Assembly: GCA_963775015.1 (NCBI GenBank)
Contig: CAVZHI010000006.1
Span: forward strand, 225,501 to 289,500
Direction: 5' to 3'
Length of the DNA: 64,000 bases
Source: JAEMQF01 sp963775015
GTDB lineage: Bacteria; Pseudomonadota; Gammaproteobacteria; Burkholderiales; Burkholderiaceae_C
How positions within the stretch are numbered: the first letter of the stretch is position 1; every line of letters starts with the position of its first letter. A model generated the notes under the pieces. The model made no database searches. It was not told the origin of the DNA and worked only from the letters and a program-made list of their open reading frames with translations. A program made the translations under genes and the position numbers. Of the stretch, positions 35,930 to 43,438 are shown in pieces.

Positions 35930-36385
35930 TTACCCGCCAAAATGCAAACGGTACTGCGCCCCGTCGGTGAAAGCGCACGATCCCGTTCCCATGCTGGCGC
36001 CGCTGAGCTGGTAGTTGCACTGCACGCTCACGCCTTTCGGCCCCGTGGCGTTGGCCAGGCCGCGCCGGCCCGGGCCTTCGACACGCGTCGCTTCGCCTTG
36101 CAGCGTGTCACCGAGGTAACCCAGCGTGATCGTGCCGCGGCCGCTCTTGTGGTCGACGACGACGGCGCTCAGCATGCCGGCGCGCTGCGCCGCCTCGTTC
36201 AGCGGATAGAGGCGCGCCGTGAGCACGCTCGCCGCGGGCTGGGCCGCGGCTGGCGTGACGATCACCGTCTGCGGCGCGTGCGCCTGCAGCGGCAGGCCGG
36301 TGTTCGAATCGACCGGAACGAGGACGCAGGCCGACAGCGCGGAGACGAGCGTGAGTGAGGCCGAGCACGACAAGGTTCGAGACAT
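35930..36385 (-). CDS. Putative lipoprotein
   Basis: This 151-residue protein has a lipoprotein signal: SLTLVSALSAC, with the lipobox LSAC at about residues 16-19. The remainder (TVIVTPAAAQPAASVLTARL, YPLNEAAQRAGML, GTITLGYLGDTLQGEATR, GLANATGPKGVSVQCNYQLS) predicts a small beta-rich outer-membrane or periplasmic lipoprotein. The family is not recognised. The start is ATG 36385, giving the shortest signal peptide. It converges with the RsmH-like gene. Confidence 0.75.
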   Translation of the reverse strand: MSRTLSCSASLTLVSALSACVLVPVDSNTGLPLQAHAPQTVIVTPAAAQPAASVLTARLYPLNEAAQRAGMLSAVVVDHKSGRGTITLGYLGDTLQGEATRVEGPGRRGLANATGPKGVSVQCNYQLSGASMGTGSCAFTDGAQYRLHFGG

Positions 36386-36516
36386 ATTCGCTTTCGCTGC
36401 GCGGCACATGCCGCGGGGCGAAGTTCAGCGCAGCGGCGTCGAGCCGGCAAGCGTTTGATGTTGCGGTATCGGGCTTCGATACCGCGGGGGCGTGTGCGCA
36501 ATCGGGCGGGCTCCCG

Positions 36517-36540
36517 AACGCTCAGAGCCTGAGCGTTTTT
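36517..36540 (+). terminator. Rho-independent terminator-like hairpin
   Basis: AACGCTCAG and CTGAGCGTT pair perfectly (nine bases) around a three-base loop and are followed by T residues to 36540. By orientation it would stop transcription on the plus strand, although both neighbouring genes are on the minus strand. A second perfect hairpin (GCGGTATCG with CGATACCGC, 36463-36485) lies 30 bases away without a T-run. Both sit in the gap between vapC and the lipoprotein gene. Confidence 0.6.
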
Positions 36541-36590
36541 CGGGCGTGCCCTTTGCCGCGATGAGCGGGCAGGAACAAAAACTATCCGGC

Positions 36591-37022
36591 TCAGATCAAC
36601 TCGAGCGACCCGCGTCCGTCGGGCACAACCTCGGTCACCAATTTCCGATCCATCGTGGCGAGGCGCCCACGATGGGCGTGCGCCAAGGCGAGCAGATAGC
36701 TGTCGGTGACACGCGAGTGGCTCGACAGCAATGCGGCTGCGAAAAACGAAGCGTCGCCTATGCTGAGGCTGTCGGGCCAGAATCGGTGCCCCGGCAACTT
36801 GCGGATCGCGCCGAGCGACTCCAGCACGCTGCTGGGCGGCCCGGGGGAGTTGGGGTAGCGCGGGTGACCGACGATTCGCACCAGGCCCAATTCGGTGAGC
36901 GGGCAGGTCGCGAAGCTCTTGCATCCGACCCGCGCAAACCACCGGTGCGCCGAATCGTGTTGCACATGGGCCGGGTCAACGAGTGCGATCAGCACGTTGA
37001 CGTCCAGCAGATGCGTGATCAC
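36591..37022 (-). CDS. vapC: PIN-domain toxin VapC
   Basis: This 143-residue PIN-domain ribonuclease has the first catalytic Asp in THLLDVNVLIALVDPAH (about residue 7), an acidic centre around CPLTELGLVRIV, and the late acidic residues in VTDSYLLALAHAHRGRLATMD. FARVGCKSFATCP fits the VapC subgroup that pairs with RHH antitoxins. Its ATG overlaps the antitoxin stop (ATGA at 37019-37022). It is preceded by vapB and followed by the hairpins at 36463-36540. Confidence 0.9.
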   Translation of the reverse strand: MITHLLDVNVLIALVDPAHVQHDSAHRWFARVGCKSFATCPLTELGLVRIVGHPRYPNSPGPPSSVLESLGAIRKLPGHRFWPDSLSIGDASFFAAALLSSHSRVTDSYLLALAHAHRGRLATMDRKLVTEVVPDGRGSLELI

Positions 37023-37255
37023 GGCAACTCGTCGCGTAATTGATTCACCAGCTCCAGCGTGACCGGTGCCGCCGCGCCGCGGCGCGCCGCCAACAGCGGT
37101 ATGCCGTTGCGCTCGGTTCGCGGGCCGCGGGTCGCGCGCGTCAGCCCCTGTCGAGCGAGCGCCGAGATCACTTCGCCGAGCGTCTTGCGCTCGCGTTCGG
37201 CCAAGTGTTTGGCCGCGGCAAGGATGTCATCATCGATGGCGAGCGTGGTGCGCAT
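37019..37255 (-). CDS. vapB: VapB-like ribbon-helix-helix antitoxin
   Basis: This 78-residue antitoxin has an N-terminal ribbon-helix-helix region (MRTTLAIDDDILAAAKHLAE and ERKTLGEVISALARQGL) and a C-terminal toxin-binding tail ending LVNQLRDELP. It precedes vapC with a four-base overlap, the usual antitoxin-first order. Direct repeats 33 bases before its start are a plausible autoregulatory operator. Confidence 0.88.
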   Translation of the reverse strand: MRTTLAIDDDILAAAKHLAERERKTLGEVISALARQGLTRATRGPRTERNGIPLLAARRGAAAPVTLELVNQLRDELP

Positions 37256-37287
37256 GGGTTCGTCGACGAAGCCAGAGTCTGATACGG

Positions 37288-37308
37288 TGCATCATACATC
37301 ACGCATCA
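37288..37308 (-). promoter_or_regulatory. Candidate VapB operator: three 7-bp direct repeats
   Basis: Read on the minus strand, TGATGCG-TGATGTA-TGATGCA is three tandem heptamers sharing TGATG, ending 32 bases before the vapB ATG. RHH antitoxins bind short direct or inverted repeats near their promoter, so autoregulation here is likely. No strong -10/-35 pair can be assigned. Confidence 0.45.
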
Positions 37309-37397
37309 ACCGCTGCCCCTCCCGGAGCCCGGCTCGAGTGCCGGCGAAAGGGCTGCGGCGGGGGGGTGGCGACTCCACTCGCGCAGGGGGCCTACCG

Positions 37398-38588
37398 CTA
37401 CCAGGCAAGCTCCAGAATTTCGCGCACGTCGGCGACGCTTTTGATCGGCCGCGGATTCGCGAGCACCGGCGGGTACACGAGGGCGCGTTGCGCGAGTTCG
37501 TCGAGCTGATCGCGGCGCAAGCCGACGGCGCGCAAGTTGCCGGGCTGGCCAAGCGCAGCGATGAGCTCGGCGATGAGTTCATGCGCCGGGCGCGACGGCG
37601 CGCCCATCGCCTCGGACAGCGCGCGTTGGCGCTCGCCGTTCACGGCAGCGTTCCAGCGCAGCACCGCCGGCAGCATGACGCACGACGTGTGGCCGTGCCC
37701 GACGTTGAAGCCCGCGCCCAGCGCGTAGCCGATGCCGTGGCTCGCGCCGGTCTGCACGCCCGCGGCGAGCGGCGTGCACGCTTGCCACATGCCGAACTGG
37801 GCTTCCATGCGCGGCTGCAAGTCGCGAGGCTTCCGCGCGATCGCCGGCAGCGAACGCGCGAGCAGGCGCAGGCCTTGCAGCGACAGCGCCTCGGTGGCTG
37901 GCGTCGCCTGCGGCGAGCACCAGGTTTCCACGGCGTGGTCGACGGAGCGGATTGCGGTGGAGAACAGCAAGTCGTGCGGCGTGTCGAGTGTCGCTGCTGG
38001 GTCGAGCACGGCGCAGAGCGGAACCATGAGTCGGTGCACGAAGCGCTGTTTGGCGTGAGTCGTGCTGTCGGTGATGCCGCACATGCCGGTGAATTCGGGC
38101 GCCGAGAGCGTCGTCGACACGGCGAGCATGCGCAGCGGGTTCGCCGGTGCTTGAATCGCGCGTGCGATCTCCGGCGGCGCGCCTTCGCGGTAAGGCTCCA
38201 TCGCTGCGGGGGTCCGCAACCCCATCCACAGGCACGCCTGCACTGCTTTCGCCGCGTCGATCGCCGAGCCGCCGCCGACGCCGATCAGCAGGTCCGCACC
38301 GCACTCGCGCGCCGCCTCCGCTGCGGCGATCACGTCTTCGCGCGGGCTGTGCGCACGCACCGCCCAAAAGCCGCCCGCATGGCGCGCGCCGAGCGCGGCG
38401 ACGATCTTCTGCAACGGCCCGTCAGCGAGTGCGGCGAGGGAGCGGCCCGAGATCGTGAAAACCCGCTTCGCGCCGAGTCGATCCGCTTCGGCCGCCACCG
38501 CCGCTCCCGCAGGCGTGCCGTAGACGACGCGCTCTTGCGCGGTGAAGGGATGGCTGCCGGCTCGCAGGCCGGGGTAGGGGGCGTTCAT
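37398..38588 (-). CDS. Iron-containing alcohol dehydrogenase family protein
   Basis: This 396-residue protein belongs to the Fe-ADH/maleylacetate reductase superfamily. The NAD-binding GVGGGSAIDAAKAVQ and the C-terminal metal-binding segment are present: SVDHAVETWCSP supplies one His and TGASHGIGYALGAGFNVGHG supplies two more. STTLSAPEFTG is also family-like. The start at ATG 38588 (MNAPYPG) is better than the upstream codon that overlaps the promoter of the divergent YeeE gene. Substrates range from alcohols to maleylacetate and cannot be decided. Confidence 0.88.
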   Translation of the reverse strand: MNAPYPGLRAGSHPFTAQERVVYGTPAGAAVAAEADRLGAKRVFTISGRSLAALADGPLQKIVAALGARHAGGFWAVRAHSPREDVIAAAEAARECGADLLIGVGGGSAIDAAKAVQACLWMGLRTPAAMEPYREGAPPEIARAIQAPANPLRMLAVSTTLSAPEFTGMCGITDSTTHAKQRFVHRLMVPLCAVLDPAATLDTPHDLLFSTAIRSVDHAVETWCSPQATPATEALSLQGLRLLARSLPAIARKPRDLQPRMEAQFGMWQACTPLAAGVQTGASHGIGYALGAGFNVGHGHTSCVMLPAVLRWNAAVNGERQRALSEAMGAPSRPAHELIAELIAALGQPGNLRAVGLRRDQLDELAQRALVYPPVLANPRPIKSVADVREILELAW

Positions 38589-38722
38589 CGGGGCATTCTC
38601 GCGGCTGCAAAATGGGAACAGTGTCCGCTGCACGCGGCGCCCCGGTATTGGCGGTTTCCTGGGGGACGGCGTGGCAGCGGCGTGCCAACATCGCGACGCA
38701 GGAAGTTTTCAGGGGAGAAACG

Positions 38723-39160
38723 ATGGTCATCGATTGGAATCACTTCACGCCAGGCTCGGCGCTCGCCGGCGGCGCACTGATCGGCGTTGCCGCGGCGATG
38801 CTCGTCTTGCTCAACGGGCGCGTCGCCGGAATCAGCGGCGTTCTCGGTGGTTTGCTCGCGCCGAACCGCGATGCCGACGCTCCCTGGCGCATTCCGTTCA
38901 TCGTCGGCCTGCTCGTCGCGCCGCTCGGCTACTCTCTTGTCGCCGCACTGCCGGCGCCGCAGATCGACGCGTCGGATGCGGCGCTGATTGCCGCGGGGCT
39001 GCTCGTCGGCGTGGGCACACGCTACGGCGCGGGTTGCACGAGCGGCCACGGCGTGTGCGGGTTGTCGAACCTGTCGCCGCGTTCGCTGATCGCGACGCTC
39101 GCTTTCATGGGCGCCGGCTTCGCGACCGTGTTCCTGTTGCGCCATGTGGTCGCGATCTGA
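38723..39160 (+). CDS. YeeE/YedE-family transporter, first half
   Basis: This 145-residue membrane protein has four hydrophobic segments and the YeeE/YedE (DUF395) signature GAGCTSGHGVCGLSNLSPRS, whose Cys residues handle sulfur compounds. ATG 38723 follows AGGGGAG. Together with the next gene it makes up a split version of the single-chain thiosulfate importer. It is divergent from the alcohol dehydrogenase gene. Confidence 0.88.
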   Translation: MVIDWNHFTPGSALAGGALIGVAAAMLVLLNGRVAGISGVLGGLLAPNRDADAPWRIPFIVGLLVAPLGYSLVAALPAPQIDASDAALIAAGLLVGVGTRYGAGCTSGHGVCGLSNLSPRSLIATLAFMGAGFATVFLLRHVVAI

Positions 39161-39167
39161 CGGGACG

Positions 39168-39617
39168 ATGACCATGACACTCTTCGCTGCGCTCGCCTCG
39201 GGCCTCGTGTTCGGCCTCGGCCTCATCGTCTCCGGAATGGCGAACCCCGCCAAAGTGATCGGCTTCCTCGACCTCGCCGGCGCGTGGGACCCTTCGCTGG
39301 CGTTCGTCATGGGCGGCGCGATTGCTGTCGGCGCTGTCGCCTTCTTCGTCGCGCGGCAGCGCACGAACTCTTTCCTCGGCGCCGCGATGTGTCTGCCCGA
39401 ACTGCGCTCGATCGACCGGCGGCTCGTGCTCGGCAGCGTGATGTTCGGTGTCGGCTGGGGCGTGGCGGGCTTTTGCCCGGGGCCTGCGGTGGTGGCGCTG
39501 GGGATGGGGCAGGGCAAGGCTGTGATCTTTGTCATCGCGATGCTCGCCGGGATGGCGCTGTTCGAGTGGATCGAACGTTCGCGCGCTGGGCGCAGTGTGG
39601 CGTCTGATACGGCCTGA
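39168..39617 (+). CDS. YeeE/YedE-family transporter, second half
   Basis: This 149-residue membrane protein has four hydrophobic segments, LIVSGMANPAKVIGFLDL and GWGVAGFCPGPAVVALGMGQ, the second-half signature with a Cys. It starts seven bases after the first-half gene ends, so the two are co-translated and presumably form a heterodimer. Thiosulfate or related sulfur-compound uptake is inferred from the family. The stop is followed by the intergenic σ28-like promoter of the HDOD gene. Confidence 0.88.
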   Translation: MTMTLFAALASGLVFGLGLIVSGMANPAKVIGFLDLAGAWDPSLAFVMGGAIAVGAVAFFVARQRTNSFLGAAMCLPELRSIDRRLVLGSVMFGVGWGVAGFCPGPAVVALGMGQGKAVIFVIAMLAGMALFEWIERSRAGRSVASDTA

Positions 39618-39653
39618 AGAGGCCCCGACAGGGCCCACCGGTCCGGTGCGCCC

Positions 39654-39680
39654 TCAAGTCTTTGGCTGAAGTGCCGAAGA
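39654..39680 (+). promoter_or_regulatory. σ28 (FliA)-like promoter upstream of the HDOD gene
   Basis: TCAA (39654-39657), 15 bases, then GCCGAAGA (39673-39680) closely follow the FliA form TAAA-N15-GCCGATAA. The start of the HDOD gene is about 110 bases downstream. The same bases include an imperfect inverted repeat (AGTCTTTGGC with GCCGAAGACT, 39657-39682), which offers an alternative reading as a hairpin. If real, the promoter places the HDOD gene in the flagellar/chemotaxis regulon. Confidence 0.5.
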
Positions 39681-39791
39681 CTCATGGGAGGCGCCTGCAC
39701 GCCCGGGCTCCCAGCATGGTCGCCGCGCGATCCATCACGCGCGGCTGCCGGAATCACCGCATTCGGCGCGCCGCTGCGAAACAATGCCCAC

Positions 39792-40877
39792 ATGAAAGCC
39801 TGGCTGGTTCGACTCTTCTCCACCGCCCCGCGGGGCGTGGCGCAGCCTGGCGCAACGCCTTCGCCTGCGGCAGCAGCGCCGGCGCCTCGTGCGCCGCCGA
39901 GCCCACGCACATCCCCGATGCAGCGCTCCTCCGACGCGCCGGCGCTGGCGCCGGCGCCGGCCCCGGCCGAGGCGCAGGAATCGCTGCCACAGCTCGAGCT
40001 GACATTGTTCGCCTGGCTCATTGAGCATCCGAGTCTGAGTCAGGCACCGGGCGGCGCACGCGAATCGCACGCATTGCAGCGCTTGGACCGCCTCGGCGCC
40101 GACACCGGCGCACACGCGCAGCTGCTGCCGCGTGCCGCTGCGGTCGTGCCGCAATTGCTGGCGCGCCTGCGCGACGCGGCGAGTTCGACCGGCCAGCTCG
40201 CGCAGTACGTTTCGCGCGACGTGACGCTCGTCGCCGAAGTCATGCGCGTCGCGAACAGTTCGCACTACCGGCGCGACGCCCCGGTCGTCGAACTCGGGCA
40301 CGCGATCCGCCTGCTCGGCGTCGCCGGCCTGAAGAGCGCGATTGCGCGCAGCGTGCTGCGGCCGATGTTCGACGCGCGCGGCGGCGAACTCGTGGCGCGC
40401 AGCGCAATACGCCTCTGGCAGCACACCGAATACAAGGCCCAGGCGTGCGCCGAGCTGGCGCGCGCTGAGGGGCTCGACCCTTTCGAGGGTTATTTGAGCG
40501 GCCTGGTGCACAACGCCGTCTGGTCGGCGGTGTTCCGAACGATGGACGGCGTCGAGGCCAGCGAGCCCTGGTGCGTCAACGCCGCGTTCGCCGCGGCACT
40601 CGGCCTGCGCCGCGACCACCTGTTCGGCGCTGTGGCGCGGCAATGGAAGTTGAGCGAGAACCTGGTGCAGCTCGCCGCCGAAGTGGCGCAGCACGGCGTC
40701 GCTGCGGCGGCGTCGCGGCAGGCGCAGCTGCTGTGCCTGGCCGACCGCTTTGCGACGCTGCTCTGCGTTCCGGAGCAGATCGACAGCGCCGAACCCTGGC
40801 TCGCGGGTCTGCGCGAACCTGCACGGCGTTGTTTCGCGGCGCTGCGGCAGAGCCAGGCCCAGGCGACTCCAGCCTGA
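39792..40877 (+). CDS. HDOD-domain signalling protein
   Basis: This 361-residue protein has an Ala/Pro-rich low-complexity N-terminus (about 15-65) and an HDOD domain (about 105-300): LPQLLARLRDAASSTGQLAQ-type start, VTLVAEVMRVANSSHYRRD, VVELGHAIRLLGVAGLKSAI and FEGYLSGLVHNAVWSAVF. HDOD proteins are relatives of HD phosphohydrolases that act as scaffolds in motility and stress signalling. The start is ATG 39792. A σ28-like promoter lies about 110 bases upstream. It precedes the kinase-enolase pair by 118 bases on the same strand. Confidence 0.88.
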   Translation: MKAWLVRLFSTAPRGVAQPGATPSPAAAAPAPRAPPSPRTSPMQRSSDAPALAPAPAPAEAQESLPQLELTLFAWLIEHPSLSQAPGGARESHALQRLDRLGADTGAHAQLLPRAAAVVPQLLARLRDAASSTGQLAQYVSRDVTLVAEVMRVANSSHYRRDAPVVELGHAIRLLGVAGLKSAIARSVLRPMFDARGGELVARSAIRLWQHTEYKAQACAELARAEGLDPFEGYLSGLVHNAVWSAVFRTMDGVEASEPWCVNAAFAAALGLRRDHLFGAVARQWKLSENLVQLAAEVAQHGVAAAASRQAQLLCLADRFATLLCVPEQIDSAEPWLAGLREPARRCFAALRQSQAQATPA

Positions 40878-40995
40878 ACCCGACGAAGCCGGGCGCGTTG
40901 AGTCGCGGCCGGGCAGGCACCACAATCGCTGGGGCCGAGACTCCTTCGACTTCGCCGCGCGCGCCTTGCCATGCGGGCCGCGAGGCGTGCGCTGC

Positions 40996-42009
40996 ATGAC
41001 CGCATCAACCCAAGCCCTGCCCGCTGACGTGCTCGCGCTGCTGGCGCGTTCCGGCCTGCTCGAGCCCGACGAAGCGCCCCGCGGCGAGCCGCTCGCCGGC
41101 GGCGTGTCGTCCGACATCTGGCGCGTCGATTTGCGCCAAGGCGCCGTCTGCGTGAAGCGTGCGCTTGCGCAGTTGCGCGTCGCGGCGCGCTGGGAGGCGC
41201 CGGTGGCGCGCAATGCGTTCGAGGTGGCGTGGATCGAAGTCGCGGGTGCGGTGAACCCGGCCGCAGTGCCGCGCCTGCGCGGCCACGACGCCGCAGCGCA
41301 GTTCTTCATCATGGATTTTCTCGACCCGGCGTTGCACCGCCTGTGGAAGGACGAACTGCGCGATGGCCGCGCCGACGTGCACGCCGCCGCAGCGGTGGGC
41401 GCGCGGCTGGTGCAAATTCATGCCGCCACCGCGGGCCGGCCCGAAGTGGCAGAGCGATTCCGTACCGACACGATCTTCCACGCGATCCGCCTCGCGCCTT
41501 ACCTCGAAGCGGCAGCGCAGAAGCACCCGAACGCCGCCGGCGCACTGCAAGCGCTCGTGCAGGTCACCGCGAACACGCGCGAAGCGCTGGTGCACGGCGA
41601 CGTGAGCCCGAAGAACATCATGCTGGGGGCCCAGGGGCCGATTTTTCTCGACGCCGAATGCGCCTGGTACGGCGACCCGGCGTTCGACCTCGCGTTCTGC
41701 CTGAACCATCTGCTGTTGAAGTGCCTGTGGGTTCCTTCGGCGCAAGGCGAGTTTGTGCGCTGCTTTGACGCGCTCGTTGCGAGCTACGCCGCGGGCGTGA
41801 ACTGGACCGGCTGGGAGGTGCTTGAGGGTCGCGCCGCGCGGCTGCTGCCGGGCTTGCTGCTCGCGCGGATCGACGGCAAGTCGCCGGTCGAATACATCAC
41901 CGACGAAGCGCAGAAAAACACCGTGCGCCGCGCCGCGCTCGCGCTGCTCGCCGCGCCGGTCGACACATTGAACCTGGTGCGGATGCGCTGGACGCAGGAG
42001 CTGACGTGA
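40996..42009 (+). CDS. APH-fold phosphotransferase family protein
   Basis: This 337-residue protein has the aminoglycoside-phosphotransferase/choline-kinase fold. The ATP-side Lys is in GAVCVKRALAQLR (about 54). The catalytic loop is VHGDVSPKNIMLG (HGDxxxxN; about 202-214), and FLDAECAWYGDPAFDLAF carries the metal-binding Asp. VSSDIWRVDL replaces the usual glycine-rich loop. Its stop is one base before the ATG of the enolase-like gene (TGACATG), so the two form a tight pair. It probably phosphorylates a small hydroxylated metabolite that the enolase-like partner uses, but this is inference. Confidence 0.88.
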   Translation: MTASTQALPADVLALLARSGLLEPDEAPRGEPLAGGVSSDIWRVDLRQGAVCVKRALAQLRVAARWEAPVARNAFEVAWIEVAGAVNPAAVPRLRGHDAAAQFFIMDFLDPALHRLWKDELRDGRADVHAAAAVGARLVQIHAATAGRPEVAERFRTDTIFHAIRLAPYLEAAAQKHPNAAGALQALVQVTANTREALVHGDVSPKNIMLGAQGPIFLDAECAWYGDPAFDLAFCLNHLLLKCLWVPSAQGEFVRCFDALVASYAAGVNWTGWEVLEGRAARLLPGLLLARIDGKSPVEYITDEAQKNTVRRAALALLAAPVDTLNLVRMRWTQELT

Positions 42010-42010
42010 C

Positions 42011-43309
42011 ATGACGCAAAACAGAATCAGCAAGGTCCTCGCACGGCGCGTCTGGGACTCGCGTGGCCGGCCGACGCTCGAGGCCGAAGTGGCGCTCGTG
42101 GGCGGCGGCACCGGTCGCGCGATCGCTCCCGCGGGGGCGTCCACCGGCAGCGCCGAAGCGCTCGACCTGCGCGACGGCGGCGCCGCGTTCGGCGGACTGG
42201 ACGTGCAGCGCGCGTGCGCCGCAGTGGACGGCGAGATCGCCGCCGCACTCATCGGGCGCGACGTGACGCAACAAGAAGAGAACGACGCAGTGCTGATCGC
42301 GCTCGACGGAACGCCAGCGAAGCGGCGCCTCGGCGGGAATGCGCTCGTCGCGGTCTCGATGGCGCTCGCGCACGCCGCGGCCGCGGCGTTGCATCTTCCC
42401 TTGTGGCGCCATCTCGCGAACCGCCGCAGCGGGCCGGCCGCGCCGGTCTGCCTGCCGCTTCCCGAAGTGCAGATCTTCGGCGGCGGCGCGCACGCCGGGC
42501 GGCGTGTCGACGTGCAGGACTTCATGGTGATCGCGGTCGGCGCGCGCGACTACGTGCAGGCGCTCGAGTGGACCGCGGAGGTGTATCGACACGCCGGGCT
42601 GCTGATGGCGCAAGCGGGGCGCCTGGCCGGCGTTGCCGACGAAGGCGGCTGGTGGCCGGCGTTCGACACCAACGAGGAAGCGCTCGAGTTCCTCCTGCGC
42701 GCGATCGAGTCCGCCGGCTACACGCCGGGCCAGGACGTCGCGATTTCGCTCGACATCGCGGCGAGCGACTTCGGCCAAGGCGGCCGCTACCGGCTCGCAC
42801 GCGAGGGCCGCGACGTCGACTCGGATGCCCTGGCCGCCATGCTGCTCGGCTGGCTGCGCCGCTACCCGATCGTCAGCATCGAAGACCCGCTCGGCCAGGA
42901 CGACGCTGAAGGATTGCGCCGCTTCACGCTGGAAGCCGGGCCAAAAATCCAGGTCGTCGCCGATGACTTCATCTGCACGAACGCATTGCGCATTCGCGGC
43001 GCTGCGCAGCTCGGTGCGTGCAACACGGCGCTCATCAAGCCGAACCAGGTGGGAACGCTGAGCGAAGCGCACGCCGCGCTCGAAGCAGCGCGTGCTGCCG
43101 GCTGGGGTTCAATCGTCTCGGCACGCTCGGGTGAAACCGAAGACGTGACGATCGTGCATTTGGCCGTCGGTTGGGGCGTGAAGCAACTCAAGGTCGGTTC
43201 GTTCGCGCGATCCGAGCGCATGGCGAAGTGGAACGAGGGCCTGCGCATCGGCGAGGCGCTTGGCAGCTTCGCGCTGCCGCCGCGCAGCGCGTTTCCCTGG
43301 GCGATTTGA
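42011..43309 (+). CDS. Enolase-superfamily protein, enolase paralogue with altered active site
   Basis: This protein of 432 residues is clearly an enolase homologue. The flexible loop APAGASTGSAEA, GGGAHAGRRVDVQDFMVIAV, ADEGGWWPAF (Glu), SLDIAASDF (metal Asp, about 246), VSIEDPLGQDD (metal Glu, about 290), VADDFICTN (metal Asp, about 318) and TALIKPNQVGT (catalytic Lys, about 341) are all kept. In the SHRSGETED loop the His is replaced by Ala (VSARSGETED, about 371); that His contacts the substrate in true enolase. The partner is an APH-fold kinase one base upstream. It is probably not the glycolytic enzyme and may act on another phosphorylated acid. Confidence 0.9.
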   Translation: MTQNRISKVLARRVWDSRGRPTLEAEVALVGGGTGRAIAPAGASTGSAEALDLRDGGAAFGGLDVQRACAAVDGEIAAALIGRDVTQQEENDAVLIALDGTPAKRRLGGNALVAVSMALAHAAAAALHLPLWRHLANRRSGPAAPVCLPLPEVQIFGGGAHAGRRVDVQDFMVIAVGARDYVQALEWTAEVYRHAGLLMAQAGRLAGVADEGGWWPAFDTNEEALEFLLRAIESAGYTPGQDVAISLDIAASDFGQGGRYRLAREGRDVDSDALAAMLLGWLRRYPIVSIEDPLGQDDAEGLRRFTLEAGPKIQVVADDFICTNALRIRGAAQLGACNTALIKPNQVGTLSEAHAALEAARAAGWGSIVSARSGETEDVTIVHLAVGWGVKQLKVGSFARSERMAKWNEGLRIGEALGSFALPPRSAFPWAI

Positions 43310-43340
43310 GCCGGCGGGCGGAGCCGCATCCGCCGGCGCC

Positions 43341-43367
43341 GTCATCCCGGCGAAAGCCGGGAACCAC
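43341..43367. repeat. Single copy of the 27-bp dispersed repeat
   Basis: One unit (GTCATCCCGGCGAAAGCCGG followed by GAACCAC) lies between the enolase-like gene and the cyclase gene. The end reads GGGAACCAC instead of GGGATCCAC, so it is a slightly diverged copy without an adjacent inverted partner. Confidence 0.75.
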
Positions 43368-43438
43368 TGCAAGCGGGCCGCAACCACAGTCAAAAGTCAG
43401 ATACTTCGCGCACTCGGCCAGCAAGGAGGTGAGTCGTC

